This document shows positions 57,344 through 64,000 of a stretch of DNA of 64,000 nt, in pieces (within the stretch, counting starts at the first letter, position 1; every line of letters starts with the position of its first letter). Origin of the DNA: Unio delphinus (taxonomy: Eukaryota; Mollusca; Bivalvia; Unionida; Unionidae); contig JAQISU010001239.1 in assembly GCA_029339505.1 (NCBI GenBank), positions 9,141,501-9,205,500 on the forward strand, in the 5' to 3' direction. The notes under the pieces were generated by a model. The model had not been told where the DNA came from. It searched no databases and was given only the letters and a program-made list of their open reading frames with translations. Position numbers and translations under genes: made by a program.

Positions 57344-60300
57344 TCAATCGGAATCATCATATCGGGAAAACCAACCATTAACGGTCCAAACATGAAATCG
57401 TAACATTGTAGTGTGTGTACCCGTTGCAATAAGGTCTTTACCAGCAAACCCTACATCATCAACGGTTTCATTATTCCATGTAGGATCATCTATGAAATCA
57501 GATTTCGGCCACTCAGGATAAAACAATGTGAGATTAGATCGATTGGGATGCATTTTATCATCAGATTGTAATCTTCCACCGAATCCCTTGTAAATCAATT
57601 TAATTTTTTCGATGATATTTTTCACTGATAGTGTTTTATTTCTAAACCGCACATCCGGAAATATTTCATTGAAGTGTTTTAATAACGTTTGATATTTATC
57701 GAGTTGATCTGGTTTCGCTAACATTTCATTGATGCTCTCGATTAATTCAGCGCGGTTCACAGAAACATCTTTCACCGATAAATCATCCGGAACCACATCA
57801 GGGAGTTTTAGCACATCAAGGACACTTCTGACAATCTCGAGTTGTTGCCGTGGATTGATTTTATCAGATCTGCATTGTTGTGTAATAATTGATTTACCAT
57901 CATTAAATTTATCAACAAGGACTCGCTGGTATCGTTGTAATCGTGATACGTTTTTATCGAGGTGTTCAATCGTGTTTGTATCCAATTTGCTCACATCAGT
58001 TTGAAATACATGATTGAGATACATCAATTTCTTCGCGTAGGGTTCTAATTGTTGTTGATTATTAGGATCATATCGATGATATTTTTGTTGTTCACTGTCA
58101 ATATTTCCCGCATTAGCAATTCTTTCTCCGATAGAAGATTTCAAAAAATCATCTACGACGGGATTATTATTAATATCTTTGTTCGGGATTTTTTCTTCTT
58201 TTTTTTGTTTTATTTTTTCGCACCACACATCATATTCATCTGGTAATTCCCACGTGACATCATATCCGGTTCGCGCCATCATTTCAACGAGTCGTCCAGT
58301 AAAATAACACTTCGAATTATTCTCGTCAATAATGGCACTGATAAATGCGTATCCATAACTAGAATTCACATCATTGAGATTGGGAGTTCTGAACAACAAT
58401 TCAGTAACGGACAGATCTCTCTCATGTGATTCAATGGCAGAAATAATATCGTCGCGTGTGAGTGGTAGTGTTGTGGAAGATCGTTTAGTAGTCGGTGACT
58501 TTGTCATCGGTGACTTTGTCACTGAATAATGAATTTCAGTAATATTTCTGAACCGATGAATTGCTTGTTTAGTTGCTTCTACAGATCCTAGTTGTTCAGA
58601 AAACACCGCCATGTACTTGAATCGTTCGTCTACGATTGATATTCCTGCTTCTACGGTGCAATTATAAATCACTACATCGATGTTATTAAACGCTTCAACG
58701 GGATCAGCAAAATCTCTTTCTTTTTCTGCAGAATCTGTATCAGCGTGATAGTATTTCACTCGGTATCCTAAATGCTGTAACAATTTAGCAAGGGCTTCTA
58801 CAGAATAATTTCCGTGTCGTTTGTTCTGTGTGAAGACTACTGCACGATTTCCTTGTTGCAGCGAGTCTAACAATTTTACGTAGTTGTCATGATGAGATTG
58901 TTCTACAACAAACTTTTTTCCACAATCTGGTTTATACTCGTTGATGATGAATTTCATGTCCGGACGATTTAAAAATTTCTTGAATAATTCTAGATCATCA
59001 TTGTTAGCATCTGCGTCTAACACGATTACTCGTTTTGCTGAACTAATCAACCATGTGAGTGTTTCCCAAATCTGTTTTCCACGATTCGATGAGATTATTT
59101 GACGAAGAATACCATGCCATTCATCTAACAATATCACATCAGGAATTCCTTTGACTCGTACAATCGATTCAATCTGCGAAATAACCCTTCGATGAGTTCT
59201 TGTATCAAAAATAATTCCTCCATGAATTGTTTCATATGATTCGAGATTATAGTCGATGGTGGTTTTTCTAGTGAACGTCTTTCTGTAACTCAAATACAAC
59301 ACAGATTGATCATCTCGTATTGATTTCCATGCCGACGCTGACTTTCCCATCCCACAAGCAGACCCATCCATATAGTCGTCGTTGAGGATGATTTTACATC
59401 CTTGGCCATTTTCATGAATAGGTGGCTCACAGTAGGTGTAATCCGGAATTCTTTTTGGAAATTCACCACTATGATCTACTCGGTGATAGTTGTATGATTT
59501 CAAGTATTTTTCGTAGAGTGTTTTACTATCGTCAATGGCTCTGCCATCGATTTTGTCATTGGTTTTATCAGAGTCTCTCAATATCATGATTTTATTTTTT
59601 GTGGTACGGAAACAACCGATCACGAGTCTATCAGAGTAAACAACAACAAATGCATCGATGGCTTTTCCCTCAATGAATCCGCCAATCTCATTGTATCCAT
59701 GTCGTCGTTGACAAATATTACAATACGATCCAGCAACCCTTCCCAGTGAAATCATATTGCCGGTTTGATTTGTAATCCCAGTGATTTGATCTGGTTGTCC
59801 AGTCAACTCGATAGATATTTGATTGAAATCTTCGTTGGTCAAATCGTCACCAATGGCAGAGCCATCAATGGCAGAGTCATCAACAAAGTCATTTGTTTCA
59901 TTGTCAGTGACTTTTTCGTAACAAGTCTGTACAGAAATAGGACAGGATAATAACAAACTAGGATATCTAAAATCCGAATCCTTCAGATTTTCAGGATAAA
60001 TCAATCGTTTATCAATACTATTTGGTTTTGCTGATCTTGTTCCGGGTAATTTGATGCTATGAAGTCCAGCCTGTGTATCAATATTCCATGATGGTCTGTC
60101 TGCAGCGATTTTTTTTAATAATTCTCGATGATCATCAAAATCAATCGGAATCGTTTTCAATAAAATGTGATAACCGCCGCTGGTTTCAAAAATTAAAACA
60201 TCATTGACAGAGTCAATTAAGTCATTGAAATACAACAACAATTCTTCCAACGATGGGTTTTTAGAATCAATATCGATTGTAGGATATCTCAATCGTTGTT

Positions 60301-60565
60301 TTGGAATTATTTCATTAACCGCGGAACATCCTTGAAATTCTGTTATGTCAGGATCATTCACAAAAACGTAAAATTGTCCCCGTTGTTGAATAATCACTCC
60401 AGTGAGTAAATAATCATGTGCCGTTAATAATTCAACCGCGGATTGTTTGCTATGAACGTACCAAGCCTGTCCTAAATTCTTTTGATAATACTCGTCGAGA
60501 TCGTACCAATCCGTTGGATCTTGAATCGCTTCAACTTTTTCATTATGTGTATGATATGGTATCAT
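57344..60565 (-). CDS. AEP primase - UL9-like SF2 helicase fusion, 1073 aa, right arm
   Basis: Protein identical over its whole length to 49,544-52,765, with all motifs intact. See that entry for domains. Confidence 0.87.
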   Translation of the reverse strand: MIPYHTHNEKVEAIQDPTDWYDLDEYYQKNLGQAWYVHSKQSAVELLTAHDYLLTGVIIQQRGQFYVFVNDPDITEFQGCSAVNEIIPKQRLRYPTIDIDSKNPSLEELLLYFNDLIDSVNDVLIFETSGGYHILLKTIPIDFDDHRELLKKIAADRPSWNIDTQAGLHSIKLPGTRSAKPNSIDKRLIYPENLKDSDFRYPSLLLSCPISVQTCYEKVTDNETNDFVDDSAIDGSAIGDDLTNEDFNQISIELTGQPDQITGITNQTGNMISLGRVAGSYCNICQRRHGYNEIGGFIEGKAIDAFVVVYSDRLVIGCFRTTKNKIMILRDSDKTNDKIDGRAIDDSKTLYEKYLKSYNYHRVDHSGEFPKRIPDYTYCEPPIHENGQGCKIILNDDYMDGSACGMGKSASAWKSIRDDQSVLYLSYRKTFTRKTTIDYNLESYETIHGGIIFDTRTHRRVISQIESIVRVKGIPDVILLDEWHGILRQIISSNRGKQIWETLTWLISSAKRVIVLDADANNDDLELFKKFLNRPDMKFIINEYKPDCGKKFVVEQSHHDNYVKLLDSLQQGNRAVVFTQNKRHGNYSVEALAKLLQHLGYRVKYYHADTDSAEKERDFADPVEAFNNIDVVIYNCTVEAGISIVDERFKYMAVFSEQLGSVEATKQAIHRFRNITEIHYSVTKSPMTKSPTTKRSSTTLPLTRDDIISAIESHERDLSVTELLFRTPNLNDVNSSYGYAFISAIIDENNSKCYFTGRLVEMMARTGYDVTWELPDEYDVWCEKIKQKKEEKIPNKDINNNPVVDDFLKSSIGERIANAGNIDSEQQKYHRYDPNNQQQLEPYAKKLMYLNHVFQTDVSKLDTNTIEHLDKNVSRLQRYQRVLVDKFNDGKSIITQQCRSDKINPRQQLEIVRSVLDVLKLPDVVPDDLSVKDVSVNRAELIESINEMLAKPDQLDKYQTLLKHFNEIFPDVRFRNKTLSVKNIIEKIKLIYKGFGGRLQSDDKMHPNRSNLTLFYPEWPKSDFIDDPTWNNETVDDVGFAGKDLIATGTHTTMLRFHVWTVNGWFSRYDDSD

Positions 60566-60618
60566 TTTATATATATATAATTTAAATGTCTAATTAAAAT
60601 AATATTATTTTATATACA
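60566..60618. promoter_or_regulatory. Divergent 53-bp AT-only promoter, right arm
   Basis: Mirror of 49,491-49,543. Confidence 0.6.
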
Positions 60619-60924
60619 ATGCCATCTTGTAAACTCGCTACAAACAAATGCGCATGGATCCCGCAACGAGCAGTGATTCCGTGTGGGAAAAACTCATACG
60701 GGAAGTTCTGTGGAACGCATACAATGTTTGCCAAACTCGGTAAATCGGATGGTCCACGACCATGTCGAGGTTGTTCCAAGGGTGTCAGAGGAAAATATCA
60801 GTTGTGTATTGATTGCGGAGGACATCAATATCGGTCAATTGTCAATCAAGACATAAAGATGTCCCGGACACCAACAACCATAGAAGATTTTCTTCGTGAT
60901 AAAACCTCAACGAAGTCAGTTTGA
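60619..60924 (+). CDS. Small Cys/His-rich protein, 101 aa, right arm
   Basis: Protein identical to 49,185-49,490. See that entry. Confidence 0.75.
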   Translation: MPSCKLATNKCAWIPQRAVIPCGKNSYGKFCGTHTMFAKLGKSDGPRPCRGCSKGVRGKYQLCIDCGGHQYRSIVNQDIKMSRTPTTIEDFLRDKTSTKSV

Positions 60925-60947
60925 TGGCTCTATGTTGGATATAAATC

Positions 60948-62354
60948 ATGAGTATAATAACGATGACACTGTCATTGACGACACCGCAGGAATTACTTCA
61001 ACGAATAGTGGAGAACATGAACCCAGTACGAACAAACATGATATCAATAACATCAACGAAACCCGAGTTTAGTGTGAATTTCCCTTCTCCGATTCCAGTG
61101 CGTGAAATAGCGCTAGCAAAACTACGATTATACCACAGTTGGCCTAATATCAGATCAAAACCATTTGGTGGTCAACAACCGAATAATTCACTGGTGTTCT
61201 CGTACAAGAATAAACCCGACGGTACTCCAACGTGGGATACTGTTTCGTTACCAACAGGGTCGTACCAAATCGAACAAATCAATAATGAAATTCAGCGTAA
61301 AATAAAATCAATCACTGGAAAAGAATCAAAAATCGCTATAACAGTTCATGAACCGACGCTATCATCCGCAATTGAGATAAACACAGAAGGATACGTCGTA
61401 GACATCTATAACAGCTCAATAAGAACAGTGTTAGGATGGCCTGAATTATCACCCCAGAGTAAAACCGTTGATGTAACAGAACCACAAAAAAATTATTATA
61501 TCACCGACGTGATAAAACCGGATAATCCAGTAAAGAGTTATAAAGATCATCAATCCACTAGAGATTTTTTAAGTATCAGACACAAATCAACCAGATACGA
61601 GATGATAGGGAATAGAATAGAGTTATATTATGTTGTTGACGAACCTGAAATCATTAAAAATTTTACAACGATGAATAATGATTTTTCTCTGTTGTTAACA
61701 TCTCTTAAATCCGGCTCTCTCAGCCGAGATGAATTTATCAGCGTTGTAGAAACATGCAATAAAATTATCGACGATATGGAAACATTTAATTCACAAATTA
61801 TTCGAGTTATATTAGATGACAATAATCCCTTATCGAAAGTAGAATTCGCAAAACAATATAGATTATCCCCGAATGATATTCCAACATTCAAACTACCGGG
61901 ATATAACGTACCAGAACTAAACAAACAACTCAGTGATGCCATCGATGTTGGTTTTAAAATAATTCATGATACGTGGAAAAAAGCATCATCACAACTACAA
62001 GGAACTATCCTGACACACAATAATGACCCAGACGGTGGCGGCAGGCATATCGCTCCGTTCAACGTGAATATATCCTCAGTGATTGCACTTAATTTAGTGT
62101 GTGATGTTATCGAAGGAAGCTATCAAATTAATCTCGAACGATCAAATCAAGCTCAGCAAGGATATATTCTTTATTCATTTGCACCAACAGCTCCTCCAGG
62201 ATTCCTAATTATTGAAAACCCAATTAATCCTGTCTATATGCGATGCCATAATAATTCATTAACCAGAATTAATTTCAAACTCACCGACCAGTCAAATAAT
62301 CTGATTGATTTACAAGAAGAGGTGTTAGCGATTAGTTTGTTTGTGAAATCCTAA
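60948..62354 (+). CDS. Penton-like candidate, 468 aa, right arm
   Basis: Protein identical to 47,755-49,161. It starts 23 bp after the Cys/His-rich gene. Its stop is 88 bp from the terminal foldback. Confidence 0.6.
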   Translation: MSIITMTLSLTTPQELLQRIVENMNPVRTNMISITSTKPEFSVNFPSPIPVREIALAKLRLYHSWPNIRSKPFGGQQPNNSLVFSYKNKPDGTPTWDTVSLPTGSYQIEQINNEIQRKIKSITGKESKIAITVHEPTLSSAIEINTEGYVVDIYNSSIRTVLGWPELSPQSKTVDVTEPQKNYYITDVIKPDNPVKSYKDHQSTRDFLSIRHKSTRYEMIGNRIELYYVVDEPEIIKNFTTMNNDFSLLLTSLKSGSLSRDEFISVVETCNKIIDDMETFNSQIIRVILDDNNPLSKVEFAKQYRLSPNDIPTFKLPGYNVPELNKQLSDAIDVGFKIIHDTWKKASSQLQGTILTHNNDPDGGGRHIAPFNVNISSVIALNLVCDVIEGSYQINLERSNQAQQGYILYSFAPTAPPGFLIIENPINPVYMRCHNNSLTRINFKLTDQSNNLIDLQEEVLAISLFVKS

Positions 62355-62442
62355 ATTGCTTTGCAATTTCAAATGATTTTCGTCCTAAAGACTTTCATCA
62401 TAAAGACTGGATCAAATCATTTATTATTTTTTGTTAACCTGT

Positions 62443-62659
62443 AGCAGCAGAGAGGGTGGATGACCACATCGTTGCGAGCAAAATCGTAAAATATCCGTTT
62501 TTGCAAAAATGGAGACTTTTTTTTTGGTTAAATGAGATTTTGTTGGAAGTCTTATTTTTTGTCTGAAAACGTAGTGTGTAGGCCATTTTTTGTTCGGAAA
62601 CGTTATCTGGAAGCCTTATTTTTGCTTGAAATCGTGGTCTGTTCACCCTCTCTGCTGCT
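62443..62659. repeat. Terminal 217-bp foldback, right end
   Basis: The exact mirror of 47,450-47,666. The terminal TGCTGCT borders the right TCATC duplication. Confidence 0.88.
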
Positions 62660-62664
62660 TCATC
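62660..62664. repeat. Right target-site duplication, TCATC
   Basis: Matches 47,445-47,449. The host codons continue directly from here. Confidence 0.85.
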
Positions 62665-62726
62665 TGATGAGGAAACTTTAGATATGTCACAACCTCTTGC
62701 GTCAAAATCTAAGTACCACAGTGCAG
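62660..62726 (+). CDS. Host gene, fourth exon, right part after the insertion
   Basis: Once one TCATC copy and the element are removed, the exon reads on in frame from ...EWNSS into DEETLDMSQPLASKSKYHSA. A GCAG/GTAAAG donor follows at 62,727, and a better GTAAGA donor lies ten bases on. Unspliced, the frame stops at about 62,748, so this could also be the gene's C-terminus. The restored frame is the strongest proof of a recent insertion into an open exon. Confidence 0.75.
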
Positions 62727-63652
62727 GTAAAGTTGGTAAGAAAATTTAAAAGGATGAGGTGAAATTTTAATTATTCTAGCAAATTATCTTTCTTTTTTTG
62801 GGTCCATCTTTTTTTGGAATTATCTCCCCTTTAAATGTTGAGAAAGTTGAATTTTTTTTCAAGTTAATTATGTTAAAAATTTAGAAATTTATGAACCATA
62901 TTTTGAGTGTTTTATTATTTATGCCACATGTAGATCACTTTAAAACAGTGTTTACTTTGATTAACAGAGTCTTTCTATTTTCTGGTGATGGACACTTGGA
63001 CTTCACATTTTTGATCGAATGAAAATTGCATAATGTGGCATTTTTAACGCCATCTTGTATATTTGTTTGCAATGTTGTACATCAACAAAGTAGTATTTCC
63101 TTTAGCATTGTATGCATAGATGAACCTGTTTAAAGATAACCTACAAAGGTGAGATAATTAGTGAAATATTTTGGTTGATGAACATGAGAAAAAGCTGTAT
63201 GTTTTTAAAAAATTGTAATTTTTCCGATTTTTAACACCAATTTTAAATAAAATTGAACTTTCCAGAGTTGTTATTCTTTCTTAGATATATAGTACTCCAT
63301 ATCAAGATCAAACTAAGAGAAATTTATAGACTTTGGATGAAATGCAAAGCTCTTACAAAGCAGCAAACATAGCAAAAAAAGCTAAATTTTCCATTTTCCT
63401 GACATGTTTTGTACTGACATATGTCATTTTTAGGAAGTATTATCTCAAAAAGTACAAGAGATAATGCTGTGATTTTTTCACACGAGTTCATGAATGTTGC
63501 ATAGTTTGTAGTACTTTATACTATTTGAAAATACTTCATCAAATAAAAAAATATATATAACAGAAATGTGCTTTGTGTGCTGTTTTGACGAGTGAGGATG
63601 GGCCTCTCTAGCGTAGAGGTCTGAATAGTGGGTTATTATTTTTTCTCAATGT
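62727..63652. other. Intron or intergenic, no gene seen
   Basis: AT-rich DNA between the host exon and the minus-strand exon. I found no repeat or coding signal. Confidence 0.5.
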
Positions 63653-63841
63653 TCATTTCTTTGTAGCAGGAGATGGTGTTGTTTTTCGTTTCACAGGACC
63701 TGGTGATGGGGTTGTTCTCCTTTGTGTTGCTGATGGAGATGGAGATGCCTGTCTCTTGGAAGGGTCTGACTTTGGTGGTGGATTGGTGTTGTTACCCTGG
63801 TTCTCTTTCCTGTCAATAGCTTCTTCTATCATAGCTGTGGA
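63653..63841 (-). CDS. Terminal exon of an unidentified minus-strand gene
   Basis: A CCTACAG acceptor is followed by 62 codons and TGA at 63,655-63,653. The encoded tail begins STAMIEEAIDRKENQGNN and is then Pro/Ser/Thr/Lys-rich with repeated TPSP and SPSP units, ending PATKK. It is probably a disordered, basic C-terminus. The family cannot be told from this tail. Upstream exons would lie beyond the right edge. Confidence 0.55.
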   Translation of the reverse strand, partial: STAMIEEAIDRKENQGNNTNPPPKSDPSKRQASPSPSATQRRTTPSPGPVKRKTTPSPATKK

Positions 63842-64000
63842 CTGTAGGGGAAAAGTTAATCTTCATTACAAAGGTAGCAAGGATAAATAATTCTGAAGTT
63901 AAAGCCATCTTATTTTTAAAAGAGAAATAGTTAAAATGCTAGTTGCATTTTATTCAATTCAAAATGGCATAAAACATTTTTTTTATTATTGAAGAATTTT
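63842..64000. other. Right edge, AT-rich
   Basis: Probably an intron of the minus-strand gene. No feature seen. Confidence 0.4.

Larger units (their letters stand above)
47450..62659. mobile_element. 15.2-kb palindromic virus-like element with primase-helicase
   Basis: Two inverted arms (47,450-55,028 and 55,064-62,659) are separated by 35 bp. Every reading frame of the left arm recurs with identical protein sequence in the right arm. The only difference I found is one extra 17-bp unit in the right arm. Each arm has six genes: penton-like, Cys/His-rich, primase-helicase, HTH/coiled coil and two unknowns. TCATC flanks both ends, and excision restores the host exon. No integrase, transposase, polymerase, packaging ATPase or major capsid gene is present. 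It resembles virus-like elements of the polinton/PLV/adintovirus world in its capsid-like gene, and nucleocytoplasmic large DNA viruses and herpesviruses in its replication gene. It does not fit any one family that I know. Confidence 0.92.

Noticed and set aside
47450..62659. The palindrome as an assembly or sequencing foldback artefact
   Set aside because: The two flanks are different host sequences, carry a matching TCATC duplication and rejoin in frame. The centre is not symmetric and the arms differ by 17 bp. An artefact would normally give identical flanks or none. Arm collapse or duplication during assembly cannot be fully excluded without reads.

Overview
The window looks like nuclear DNA of an invertebrate, most likely a mollusc or other lophotrochozoan. 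It is AT-rich, has GT-AG introns and carries exons of the metazoan kinase MAPK15 (ERK7/8). It is dense in tRNA-derived SINEs, LINE relics, TA-flanked DNA transposons and microsatellites. The species call is an inference from repeat style, not from a database search.

Layout. 1-9.7 kb: three minus-strand exons of MAPK15 with long repeat-filled introns; the gene runs off the left edge. 11.3-16.7 kb: a strongly decayed block of coding-like DNA, part of which matches the capsid-like protein of the element at 47-62 kb. 18.4-19.6 kb: an RTE-like LINE relic split by a SINE. 20.7-23.8 kb: a two-exon GNAT acetyltransferase gene. 25-29 kb: minisatellites and microsatellites. 30.0-34.6 kb: a dead CR1/L2-like LINE with esterase, zinc-knuckle, endonuclease and RT regions. 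35.2-36.5 kb: a divergent satellite-like array. 38.2-39.6 kb: a DNA transposon. 41.7-47.4 kb, resuming at 62.66 kb: a multi-exon, probably transposon-derived and partly broken host gene whose intron carries a pogo-like transposon.

The centrepiece is 47,450-62,659, a 15.2-kb near-perfect palindrome inserted in an exon of that gene. A 5-bp duplication (tcatc) flanks it, and removing it restores the exon reading frame. Each 7.6-kb arm carries the same six genes: a penton-like jelly-roll candidate, a small Cys/His-rich protein, a 1073-residue fusion of an archaeo-eukaryotic primase with a herpesvirus-UL9-like origin-binding helicase, a helix-turn-helix/coiled-coil protein and two unknown small proteins. 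The genes are packed virus-style with two divergent pairs around 46-53-bp AT-only promoters. Four copies of a 95-bp repeat sit at gene ends. Each holds a 13-bp inverted repeat around a 27-bp AT-rich spacer, the layout of a herpesvirus oriS. Each end of the element is itself a 217-bp foldback, and the arms meet at a 35-bp asymmetric spacer. I see no integrase, DNA polymerase, packaging ATPase, protease or major capsid gene.

Reading the parts together, this looks like an integrated head-to-head dimer of a small hairpin-ended linear virus-like replicon that replicates by its own primase-helicase and depends on something else for the remaining functions. That is the candidate undescribed system in this window.
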